A stretch of 12,396 bases of DNA from Spirosoma sp. (GTDB lineage Bacteria > Bacteroidota > Bacteroidia > Cytophagales > Spirosomataceae): contig JANXVQ010000798.1 of the NCBI GenBank assembly GCA_025351545.1, forward strand, positions 1 through 12,396, read 5' to 3'. How positions within the stretch are numbered: position 1 is the stretch's first letter; each line of letters opens with the position of its first letter. Under the pieces are notes generated by a model. The model was given only the letters and a program-made list of their open reading frames with translations, had not been told where the DNA came from and did no database searches. Positions 1 through 7,171 of the stretch are shown here, piece after piece. Position numbers and translations under genes: made by a program.

Positions 1-1
1 A

Positions 2-25
2 GGCACGAGGCTGGAGCCTCGCGCC
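2..25 (-). terminator. Candidate terminator hairpin after the ABC exporter gene
   Basis: The two arms are 2-12 and 15-25. They pair over 11 positions with one A/C mismatch and include the perfect core CGAGGCT/AGCCTCG. The hairpin starts 7 bases past the stop codon of the minus-strand ABC gene, where an intrinsic terminator would lie. The T-run that would confirm it would fall beyond the left edge, so the call rests on position and stem strength only. It could instead be an ordinary GC-rich intergenic palindrome. Confidence 0.4.
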
Positions 26-32
26 ATCATCC

Positions 33-1883
33 TTACTTATATCCGCGTGCCTGTAAACCGAATAGCTCGGCGTAGCGGCCATCTTTTTCCAGAAGTTCGT
101 AATGGCTCCCGATTTCGAGTAAGGTGCCGTTTTCTAAAACCAGAATCCGGTCGGCCATACGCACGGTGCTGAATCGGTGCGAAATAATGACCGACGATTT
201 TCCATCTGTCAGTTTGCCAAAGCGCTGGAACACTTCGTATTCGGCACGGGCATCGAGGGCGGCCGTAGGTTCGTCGAGAATGATGAGCTGGGCATCGCGC
301 ATATACGCCCGGCCAAGCGCGACTTTCTGCCACTCCCCGCCCGACAGTTCAACGCCTTTGCCAAACGAACGACCCAATTGCTGATCGTAACCGCCAGCTA
401 GTTTGGCAATTACGGTATCGGCCAGACTCCGTTGTGCCGACGTTTCAATACGCGGCTGGTTGGTTCGCTCGTCAATATCGCCGACAGCAATGTTCACCCC
501 CGCCGACATTTTGAATCGCGTATAATCCTGAAAAATAACGCCAATGTTGCGACGGAGTTCCATCAAATCATACTCGCGAAGGTCATACCCATCGAGCAGA
601 ATCCGGCCTTCGGCAGGGTCATAGAGACGGGCCAGCAATTTAACCAGTGTTGTTTTTCCTGCGCCGTTTTCTCCGACAAGCGCCAGTTTTTCACCCGCCT
701 GAAGCGTGAAGGATAGATTTCGCAATGCCCACCGCTCGGAGTTAGTGTACTTAAAACCGACATTCTCGAACACAAAACCTTCCTGAACCGGGCTTGGGAA
801 CGGGCGAGTTACGCTGGGTGAGTGAATCAGCGGTTTGATGGCAAAGTAATCAAACAAGTCCTGCAAATAGATCGCTTCCTGCGTCAGGCTACTAAACTGT
901 AGCAGAATACTTTCCAGCGAACCCCGCACCTGCCGGAACGACCCTGCCAGAAATGTCAGGTCGCCCAATGAGATTTGCCCGCTTACGGCCCGCATCACAA
1001 TCCAGACATACGCGCCGTAGTAACCCGCGGTACCAAGTGCGGTTAACAATACACCCCACCCGGCACGGCTAATAGCCAAGGCCCGGTTTTTTAAATAGTA
1101 TTCCCACGATAATGATCTGAATCGATCAATCAGAAAGTTCGACAAACCAAAAATTTTGACTTCTTTGGCAGTCTCATCACTGGCGCCCACAAAGCGCAGA
1201 TAATCGAGTTCGCGCCGTTCGGGTGTCCACGACCGGGAGAGTGAATAACTGCGCTGGTTGAAATAATTGTCGCCAATAAACGAAGGCGTTACAGCCACCA
1301 GAATCAGCAGTAACAGCCACGGGTTGTAGACCGCCAGACCAACCCCCAGAAAGGCCACAGAAATCAGTTCCTGCACCTGTCCAAATACACCGGAGAGCAA
1401 CGCGGTTCGGCCGCTGGTTTGGCGCCGGGCACGCTCGAGTTTGTCATAAAACGTTGCGTCTTCAAACTGTTCCAGATCGAGCGTAGCCGCGTGTTCCATC
1501 AACCGAACAGAGGTCTGGTTAGCAAACAGGTCGCCTAATAAACTATCCATCAGCGCAACCGCCCGGCCCAGCCCTGTCGACAGGATAGCCAGCCCAAATT
1601 CAGCACCAACAAGCCACCAGATATAGTTGGCATCTTCAGTAGATGTATGTTTAGAAAGGGCAACGACCTGGTCAATAATGAGTTTACCGATGTAGAGCGT
1701 AGCCGCCGGAATTGCCGCCCGAATGAGTCGCAGAGCTGCATTGCCGAGAAACAATCCCGGAGATACTTCCCAGACTAATTTAAAAAACGCGGGCAGGTTA
1801 CCCAAAGCCGCGAAGCGTTCGCGCCAGCTCACTTGTTCCTTAGTATCAGTGGGATTAACATGTGGAATTTCTTTTTTTGCCAT
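33..1883 (-). CDS. ABC exporter half-transporter (permease fused to ATPase)
   Basis: This 616-residue inner-membrane protein exports a substrate using ATP and probably works as a homodimer. The N-terminal half (about 40-345) carries the hydrophobic segments of a type IV exporter membrane domain, at about 44-70, 88-110, 170-205 and 275-300. The C-terminal half is the nucleotide-binding domain: Walker A GENGAGKTT (404-412), Q-loop Gln452, signature LSGGE (513-517), Walker B LIILDE (533-538), D-loop AALD (541-544) and switch His569. All catalytic residues are present, so it should be active. The signature continues as EWQK, a form I associate with peptide or natural-product exporters of the NisT type; this is a weak pointer. 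There is no N-terminal C39 peptidase domain. No substrate gene lies beside it, so the cargo is unknown. The start is the first in-frame ATG and has no Shine-Dalgarno sequence. It is divergent from the thioredoxin-like gene. Confidence 0.93.
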   Translation of the reverse strand: MAKKEIPHVNPTDTKEQVSWRERFAALGNLPAFFKLVWEVSPGLFLGNAALRLIRAAIPAATLYIGKLIIDQVVALSKHTSTEDANYIWWLVGAEFGLAILSTGLGRAVALMDSLLGDLFANQTSVRLMEHAATLDLEQFEDATFYDKLERARRQTSGRTALLSGVFGQVQELISVAFLGVGLAVYNPWLLLLILVAVTPSFIGDNYFNQRSYSLSRSWTPERRELDYLRFVGASDETAKEVKIFGLSNFLIDRFRSLSWEYYLKNRALAISRAGWGVLLTALGTAGYYGAYVWIVMRAVSGQISLGDLTFLAGSFRQVRGSLESILLQFSSLTQEAIYLQDLFDYFAIKPLIHSPSVTRPFPSPVQEGFVFENVGFKYTNSERWALRNLSFTLQAGEKLALVGENGAGKTTLVKLLARLYDPAEGRILLDGYDLREYDLMELRRNIGVIFQDYTRFKMSAGVNIAVGDIDERTNQPRIETSAQRSLADTVIAKLAGGYDQQLGRSFGKGVELSGGEWQKVALGRAYMRDAQLIILDEPTAALDARAEYEVFQRFGKLTDGKSSVIISHRFSTVRMADRILVLENGTLLEIGSHYELLEKDGRYAELFGLQARGYK

Positions 1884-1968
1884 ATCTAAAAAGACAAGCC
1901 CTACGCCGGATTAGTTCATCGGGATTGGCTTTGTGGTTTGGCTTTTTATAGATGCTTGACTGAGCAAT

Positions 1969-2077
1969 TGCGCAAAATTATTAACCACAGAGGCACAAAG
2001 AGCACAGAGGAATAAATTCATAAAATCAATATTTAACTCCGTGTTCTTTGTACCTCTGTGGTTAATAATTTTGCGCA
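1969..2077. repeat. 41-bp imperfect inverted repeat (dispersed-repeat type)
   Basis: The left arm 1969-2009 and right arm 2037-2077 are reverse complements at 38 of 41 positions and are separated by a 27-base A/T-rich loop. Each arm contains the core TTAACCACAGAGG, then ACAAAG, and an outer TGCGCAAAATTA. From memory, short sequences of this 'accacagaggcacagag' type recur in intergenic regions of many environmental bacteria, so this is probably one copy of a dispersed palindromic or MITE-like element. No flanking target duplication is evident. The three mismatches are all transitions, consistent with drift from an originally perfect palindrome. It lies between divergent genes, so it is not placed as a terminator for either. 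Confidence 0.75.
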
Positions 2078-2266
2078 TTACTTATGAGTTTTTGAGGGTA
2101 ACAGTCATGTTAATTCATTATGGGATCCTTCAGCTTTGCCACCAACCTCCTAAAAACTGCATAGGTTATGCTTCGGTGAATAATCGTCACGATACAAACA
2201 AAACTGATAAAAAATATCAGGGGTCGTATCGCCTGACGTTGACCGTACTTTGGGGTATTTGCCGAG

Positions 2267-2278
2267 CTAGCGCGCTAG
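2267..2278. repeat. 12-bp perfect palindrome
   Basis: CTAGCGCGCTAG is a perfect 12-bp palindrome 43 bases upstream of the thioredoxin-like start codon. It could be an operator half-site pair. No second copy is seen in the window and nothing else supports a regulatory role, so chance is a real possibility. Confidence 0.3.
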
Positions 2279-2321
2279 GTTTAAATCTGCTTATTTTAGA
2301 TAATAATTTAAACGTTCCTAT

Positions 2322-3272
2322 ATGAAATCGCGCGTTTCACGGCTAAGCCTGTCCCTTGTTTTACTTATGGCATTTGGGGCAATGGGGCAGAATATGACTT
2401 TCCCGCCCAACGAACCGGCGGGCATAATGTTTTTTACGGGTTCCTGGAAAGATGTGCTGGCCGAAGCCAGACACCAGAATAAGCCCGTGTTTGTGGACCT
2501 TTATACAAGCTGGTGCCCACCCTGCAAACGAATGGCTAAAGAAGCGTTCCCAAACCCGAAAGTAGGCGCCAAATTCAACGTTCATTTTATCAATTATCAG
2601 TTCGACGCCGAACGGGGCGAAGGTGTGCAGGTGGCAAAACAATACGCCGTATCGAGTTATCCGACAGCCTTGTACATAGCGCCTAACGGCGCCCTGGTTC
2701 ATCGGGCGGTGGGTTACAGCGGCATCGACGGTATGCTCGATGTGGCCGATAAAATGCTGGCAACTCCCCAACTGCGGCCAACAGTCGCCAAAGGAGACAA
2801 AGATTATGCCAGTGGTCGGCGGGATGCGGCCTTTCTAAAAAAGTACCTGGCAACACGTCAATCGCTCAATCGTTCTACCAATGATGTGTTGGATGCTTAC
2901 CTCGACGCACTACCGAAAACGGAACTCGCCACAAACGAAATGGTGTCATTTGTGGCCGGAGCGATTCAATCGTCTGCCACAAAAGCGTTTGACTATCTGA
3001 TTAAAAACCGTTCTGGTTTTCAAACATCCGACCCAGCGAAACAAAACCAGACAATAACCATTTCCGATGCGCTATCCCGTGCGCTCAACAGTGATTTCAG
3101 ACTCGCAAGTGCAACGAACAACGAGGTTTTGCTGGAAACGGTTATTGCCAACAGCGAGCGAAACACCGCTTCGGCCAATCCATTACTGATTCGGGAAGAG
3201 GCTCAGCAACAGGAAGCAGCCAACGATTACCGGCTAAAATTTCTTAAGAAAACCCAAAACATTGTGAAATAG
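2322..3272 (+). CDS. Exported thioredoxin-fold protein with C-terminal helical extension
   Basis: This 316-residue protein probably acts in the periplasm on thiols or disulfides. Residues 1-23 form a signal peptide: Lys/Arg start, then a Leu/Val core ending MAFGAMGQ. The thioredoxin domain spans about 40-148, with active site WCPPC (CPPC at 65-68) and the cis-proline in SSYPT (Pro114). The spacing resembles the Thioredoxin_7/DsbD C-terminal domain type rather than classical TrxA. Both catalytic cysteines are present, so redox activity is expected; CPPC is typical of reductase-like or mixed function. The remaining 165 residues look helical, contain no cysteine, and match no domain I know. The start ATG has no Shine-Dalgarno sequence but gives a clean signal peptide. 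It stands alone, 147 bp ahead of the iron-permease-like gene, so its partner protein is unknown. Confidence 0.88.
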   Translation: MKSRVSRLSLSLVLLMAFGAMGQNMTFPPNEPAGIMFFTGSWKDVLAEARHQNKPVFVDLYTSWCPPCKRMAKEAFPNPKVGAKFNVHFINYQFDAERGEGVQVAKQYAVSSYPTALYIAPNGALVHRAVGYSGIDGMLDVADKMLATPQLRPTVAKGDKDYASGRRDAAFLKKYLATRQSLNRSTNDVLDAYLDALPKTELATNEMVSFVAGAIQSSATKAFDYLIKNRSGFQTSDPAKQNQTITISDALSRALNSDFRLASATNNEVLLETVIANSERNTASANPLLIREEAQQQEAANDYRLKFLKKTQNIVK

Positions 3273-3337
3273 CTGGAGCTGTCTTCAGCCTATAGCTAAA
3301 TAGATTGTTCCAAACGAGTCAACCAATCTGGGGATGT

Positions 3338-3345
3338 TATCTTTG
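3338..3345 (+). promoter_or_regulatory. Bacteroidota -7 promoter box ahead of the iron-permease-like gene
   Basis: TATCTTTG followed by T matches the Bacteroidota primary-sigma -7 consensus TAnnTTTGY exactly. It sits 74 bases before the start codon at 3420, implying a 5' leader of roughly 65 bases. No TTG lies at the usual 19-21 base spacing upstream; the nearest is about 30 bases away. This leaves only half of a promoter. Confidence 0.4.
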
Positions 3346-3419
3346 TAAAGCACATTACAACGTTTTTAATCTCACAAACTACAGAGAGAAATTTTTGTCA
3401 AAATAAACGTCCTAATTAC

Positions 3420-3929
3420 ATGAATATCAATAAATTCACCCAATTTTTCGAAAAATTCGCATCCAGAGCAACGCGGGCTACTGGCTCCTCAACCGCTTTC
3501 CTGCTAGCGTTTTTAACGATTACCATCTGGGTCATTACCGGACCTCTTTTTGGCTATTCCGATACATGGCAGTTAGTCATTAATACGGGGACCACGATCA
3601 TTACGTTTCTAATGATTTTCCTAATTCAGAAATCGCAAAATAAAGACTCACTGGCGATGCAGATCAAGCTTAATGAATTGATTGCCGTGGATCGAAAAGC
3701 CAGCAATCGGCTGCTGAATGTAGAAGACCTGACCGAAGCCGATCTTCACGCACTGCATAAGTTCTTCGGCAAACTTGCCGAAAAGGCAAAAACGGAGGAT
3801 AGCCTCTCAGAGTCGCATTCGGTAGAGGAAGCCGAAGACATCCACCAGGAAAAAAACGAGGCACTCAAAGAACGGCGGGCAACCCGCCGAAAGGAGAAAA
3901 AAGCGAATAATCAACCGGAAGAATTATAA
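3420..3929 (+). CDS. Low-affinity iron permease family small membrane protein
   Basis: This 169-residue inner-membrane protein resembles the bacterial branch of the low-affinity iron permease family (Pfam PF04120, named after yeast Fet4). Two hydrophobic helices are visible, about 25-42 and 50-70, separated by a short loop containing GPLFGYSDTWQ. The segment FLIQKSQNKDSLAMQIKLNEL (67-87) after helix 2 is characteristic of the family. An amphipathic stretch to about 122 follows, then a highly charged Glu/Lys/Arg tail (123-169) that is probably cytoplasmic. Iron transport has been shown for the fungal protein. For these short two-helix bacterial relatives the function is largely unproven, so the name is a family label. 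It is convergent with the heme oxygenase gene 92 bp away. No Fur box was recognised upstream. Confidence 0.82.
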   Translation: MNINKFTQFFEKFASRATRATGSSTAFLLAFLTITIWVITGPLFGYSDTWQLVINTGTTIITFLMIFLIQKSQNKDSLAMQIKLNELIAVDRKASNRLLNVEDLTEADLHALHKFFGKLAEKAKTEDSLSESHSVEEAEDIHQEKNEALKERRATRRKEKKANNQPEEL

Positions 3930-4021
3930 GCAACAAAAGCTTTTTCGAGACAAAGACCGAATTTTACACCTTTCCAACGCTTGCACACCAGCTTCAATCC
4001 GGTTTGGTATTCGAGATTTAA

Positions 4022-4606
4022 TCATCTGGCTGCCGATGGGCCAACCTCCCGAAAAATACCCTGATAATTAATAAAAGCCTGACTGGCTGCCGCTACTACT
4101 TCGTCGGCATCAGGTGCGCCTTGTCGGGTCATAAAATCCCCGAAACTGCGCCAATAATTACCTGTCTCAGCACCGTAACCCTGATAAAACCGGGCGTGCT
4201 CCAACAGAGGCTGAATAGCTTCATTTCTTTGCAATAAACGCCAGATAAATGTGCCGCCCAGCATAGAACCTTCGCCCACATAGGCAGCACCCAGCAAGGC
4301 AATGGGCGACCAACCGGCAAAAATTTCTGGAGTATAGGCTGGCAGCACTTCGTGTAAACGGGTTAAATCGGCTACCAACCAGGGTGTTTTCCGGCGGGTT
4401 TCCACTTCATATTCCCGAAAAAAATCAGATTGATCCTCAATAGCGGTTTCCAAAGCCTGATGAAACAGCAAGTGAGTTCTTAGTAAATGACCATATTCAA
4501 TTACCGAAAGCGTACCATTTCGGAGTGCTTCTGTATAAAAAAGTTGTTCTGTCTCCTCGTGTAACGGCCGGGTTTCCTGCCGTAGTCGTTCCGGTAAAGT
4601 ACTCAT
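4022..4606 (-). CDS. bphO: Biliverdin-producing heme oxygenase (BphO-type)
   Basis: This 194-residue soluble cytoplasmic enzyme should open heme to biliverdin, CO and Fe2+ using reductant and O2. The N-terminal helix carries RPLHEETE with proximal heme ligand His15. The distal helix carries AAYVGEGSMLGG (107-118), whose glycines let the helix bend over the heme. Length and fold pattern match bacterial BphO/HemO enzymes. It lies 111 bp downstream of the bacteriophytochrome gene on the same strand. The product biliverdin is that photoreceptor's chromophore, which is the strongest support for the role. The gap is wide enough for a separate promoter, but I see no convincing one. The start ATG lacks a Shine-Dalgarno sequence, as is usual here. 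A role in iron recovery from heme is possible but less likely, given the neighbour. Confidence 0.9.
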   Translation of the reverse strand: MSTLPERLRQETRPLHEETEQLFYTEALRNGTLSVIEYGHLLRTHLLFHQALETAIEDQSDFFREYEVETRRKTPWLVADLTRLHEVLPAYTPEIFAGWSPIALLGAAYVGEGSMLGGTFIWRLLQRNEAIQPLLEHARFYQGYGAETGNYWRSFGDFMTRQGAPDADEVVAAASQAFINYQGIFREVGPSAAR

Positions 4607-4717
4607 TTACAATCAATTCGGGTGTTACTTTCCAGCCAGCAATCACACAGTTTTTCAAACACTATTCCCGTTTCCAGATTAAGTACCAGGCTTTACAACG
4701 TAGGCGTTAATACTGGT

Positions 4718-6958
4718 TTATTCAGCAGAAATAATGGGAAATGAAACAGAAAATGTAGCGCCCTGGTTTGGTTCACTATGAAACCATATTTTACCATGGT
4801 GCCGGTTAATAATCCGTTTCACAATAGCCAGCCCAACACCAGAACCTTCATAGCCCCTGGCATTTTCCAGGCGTTTGAATAGATCAAATATCTTGCCAGC
4901 CTGCTTCATATCGAACCCAATGCCGTTGTCCTCTACTGAATAAATAACCTCATTGTCAGTTTGAGACCCTTTTATCCGAATTATTCCTTCAGGTATTAGT
5001 TGGGTATATTTAGTCGAATTGCTGAGCAAATTCGTAAATAACTGAAGGGTCATTGTGGGATCGGCTGTAATAGGTGGCGTGTCGCCAATGTCGATGTACA
5101 ATAACCGGCCTTTAGTCGCTACCAGCATATCTTCCCGAATGCCCTCCAGCAGTTGCTTCGTATCAACCGGCTGCGTGTCCAGTTCAGAACGACCCATCCG
5201 CGAATAATTGAGAATGTGACGAATCAACGTGCGCATTCGGTCAGTTGAATCAATCACTTTCTGTAGCAAAGAATGTGCATCGGGAGTAAGGTCCTGTCCA
5301 TACTCCTCAATCAGAATTTCAGAATAACAGCGAATAGACGATAAGGGCGTACGCAAATCATGCGACACGGTATAACTAAAGGCGTCCAGTTCTTCGTAAG
5401 CTAACTGCAATCGCTGATTGAGCAAGCGAATTTCATTGGCCTGCTTGGTAACGACCTGCAAAATATCTTCCCGCAATTTCACCACAACCGAGATTTCGGT
5501 TTCACTCCACGGCTCCGATGTGTTATGCACTAACTCCGTCCAGGAAGCAAAACTTTTGCGAGGGCTAAGCCGATGCGTCCCATCATCGTCAACGGTTAGG
5601 GGTTTATCGGGATTACCCGCCCATGTAACCTGCTGAATACGCTCGGGCTTAAACCAGAAAAGATACTCGTTCAGCTCCCGAGACAGCACAATAGTCAGCA
5701 AGCCCGCACCCACCGCCCGAAACTCTTCGGCGAGTGGATATAGCTTTGGCAATTGATTTGTCTCTAAGTATGTTTCGGTACTGTTTACGCCAATCCATTC
5801 GGCAACCGCCCGAATGGCTTTTTCGTCGGGCGTTTGACCGAGTCGATACAGTTTGTTGTTAAATAAAAGGGCTGCTCCAGTGGCCCCATTTACGTTGAGG
5901 GCCGTTGTTGGAAGCTGCGTAAGCGCTCGAACAACATCCTCAGTGGCAATCAGTTGCTCATGCAGTTGACGGGCAATTTGCTGATATTGCAGCAGGCTTG
6001 TTTGATCTTCCTTACCCTTCCGAAACTCTAAGGCAGCGGATAGCAGTTGACTAACAAACTTAGCCGCCTGACGCGCCGGATAGTCAACATAGCGAGGACT
6101 GCTGTTATGGCAGGCAATCAAACCCCATAATTCGCCCCGGTAGATCAGGGACATACTCATGGATGCTTGTACACCCATATTTTTCAGGTATTCGATATGA
6201 ATTGGCGATACCGACCGCAACACCGAATGCGTCAAATCCAGCGGTTGATCGTCGGGCCATTCGGGTTGCGACAGCACAGGAGCAGGAATGCTGCCAGCAT
6301 CGGCAATCAGTCGAACCAGATTAATTTTGTACAATTCGCGGGCTTGGCGCGGTATGTCTGAAGCCGGATAATGTAAACCCAGAAAAGGCTCCAGATGCTC
6401 ATCTTTCTCTTCAGCAATTACGTGCCCATGCCAGTCCGACTCAAAACGATACACCATTACCCGATCGAAACCAATAATGGTTTTTATGCGTCGGGCTGTA
6501 TTTTGCAGTAATTCATCAAGCGTTCGGCTAGATTGTACCTCCGTTAGAGCCTGAGCAATCAGTTGCTGATTAACTACTGTATTTTGATCACTACCAATCG
6601 GTTCCCACTCCAGCAAAAGCAGTCCCTGATGTTGGTGAATAATCAAATTCCAGACCTTTCCGTTGAGGGTTAACCGATGCGGATTCATAGTTTCCCATGA
6701 TTCGTTTCGTCGCCCTACGTTTAGGATTTCGATCAGTGTACTTTTAGGCAAATCAGTATTCGCCAGCATGGTATCAATAGGCTGGCCCAGCAATTGAGCT
6801 GCATCCACACCAACTAAACCGACAATGTTGTCGCTGACATGAACGATTGAGTACGTGTCGGGCTGAATGGCAATCAGGTAGCCATAAGACTGGATATGGC
6901 CAAGAATATGAATGGGCTCACGATCGCAGTTTGTCAGATCAAAATGTGTTGGACTCAT
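4718..6958 (-). CDS. bphP: Bacteriophytochrome sensor histidine kinase
   Basis: This 746-residue red/far-red light sensor binds biliverdin and signals by histidine autophosphorylation. Domain order is PAS (about 5-118), GAF (about 140-312), PHY (about 325-500), HisKA (about 520-590) and HATPase_c (about 632-742). The chromophore-attaching cysteine is Cys11 in LTNCDREPIHI, the position used by bacteriophytochromes. The GAF domain has DRVMVYRF, PASDIP (198-203, Asp201), His254 and His284, all conserved around the chromophore. The PHY tongue motif PRKSF is at 466-470. The kinase has SHDLRTPL with phosphoacceptor His533, an N-box NLLSN (643-647), DNGIG (677-681) and GSGVGLAI (705-712). Everything needed for photochemistry and kinase activity is present. 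One oddity is IQSYG (22-26), where IQPHG is usual. There is no receiver domain or response-regulator gene nearby. It has no membrane segment and is likely cytoplasmic. The heme oxygenase gene follows. Confidence 0.96.
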   Translation of the reverse strand: MSPTHFDLTNCDREPIHILGHIQSYGYLIAIQPDTYSIVHVSDNIVGLVGVDAAQLLGQPIDTMLANTDLPKSTLIEILNVGRRNESWETMNPHRLTLNGKVWNLIIHQHQGLLLLEWEPIGSDQNTVVNQQLIAQALTEVQSSRTLDELLQNTARRIKTIIGFDRVMVYRFESDWHGHVIAEEKDEHLEPFLGLHYPASDIPRQARELYKINLVRLIADAGSIPAPVLSQPEWPDDQPLDLTHSVLRSVSPIHIEYLKNMGVQASMSMSLIYRGELWGLIACHNSSPRYVDYPARQAAKFVSQLLSAALEFRKGKEDQTSLLQYQQIARQLHEQLIATEDVVRALTQLPTTALNVNGATGAALLFNNKLYRLGQTPDEKAIRAVAEWIGVNSTETYLETNQLPKLYPLAEEFRAVGAGLLTIVLSRELNEYLFWFKPERIQQVTWAGNPDKPLTVDDDGTHRLSPRKSFASWTELVHNTSEPWSETEISVVVKLREDILQVVTKQANEIRLLNQRLQLAYEELDAFSYTVSHDLRTPLSSIRCYSEILIEEYGQDLTPDAHSLLQKVIDSTDRMRTLIRHILNYSRMGRSELDTQPVDTKQLLEGIREDMLVATKGRLLYIDIGDTPPITADPTMTLQLFTNLLSNSTKYTQLIPEGIIRIKGSQTDNEVIYSVEDNGIGFDMKQAGKIFDLFKRLENARGYEGSGVGLAIVKRIINRHHGKIWFHSEPNQGATFSVSFPIISAE

Positions 6959-7171
6959 TGACTAATAGCCTTTTGTAAATAACGTAATCGCTAAGGCAAG
7001 CGAACGAAAACGCTGGACTGAGGAACTCATCGTAACTAGGCGCAATATAAGCTTGCGACAGGTAGGTTTAAGCTAAAACTATTAACTGAATAAGGTAAGT
7101 ATTAAACAAAACCAGTAAATGTTTAACTACGGCTGCATTTAGTTGAAACACTACCCAAATTCTCCTACTCT
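6959..7171. promoter_or_regulatory. 213-bp divergent control region between bphP and the ribokinase gene
   Basis: Both flanking genes read outward from this gap, so it should hold the promoters of the light-sensor pair and of the ribokinase cluster. I found no exact TAnnTTTG box on either strand. On the minus strand an AAAGG lies 10 bases ahead of the bphP ATG, a weak Shine-Dalgarno candidate and the only one in the window. No clear operator palindrome was seen. Confidence 0.5.

Larger units (their letters stand above)
1884..2321. other. 438-bp divergent intergenic region
   Basis: This gap separates the minus-strand ABC exporter from the plus-strand thioredoxin-like gene and must hold both promoters. 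It contains a long inverted repeat (1969-2077), described separately, and a 12-bp palindrome at 2267-2278. I found no perfect TAnnTTTG box for either gene. A sigma70-like GATAAT sits at 2299-2304 ahead of the thioredoxin gene but has no matching upstream element. An open frame at 2041-2325 begins inside the repeat and reads like translated repeat, so I do not call it a gene. Confidence 0.7.

Noticed and set aside
432..716. Plus-strand open frame inside the ABC exporter gene
   Set aside because: It is antisense to the conserved ATPase domain of a clear gene and its translation resembles no protein.
2041..2325. 94-codon open frame overlapping the thioredoxin gene start by ATGA
   Set aside because: It starts inside the right arm of the inverted repeat, its first residues are translated repeat sequence, it has no recognisable domain, and the overlap looks accidental.
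2361..2771. 136-codon minus-strand open frame opposite the thioredoxin domain
   Set aside because: It lies wholly antisense to the WCPPC domain; its Cys/His-rich look comes from codon complementarity.
3930..4021. AAAAGCTTTTT as a terminator between the convergent iron-permease-like and heme oxygenase genes
   Set aside because: The stem is short and A/T-only apart from one GC step, with no proper loop, so it would not be stable.
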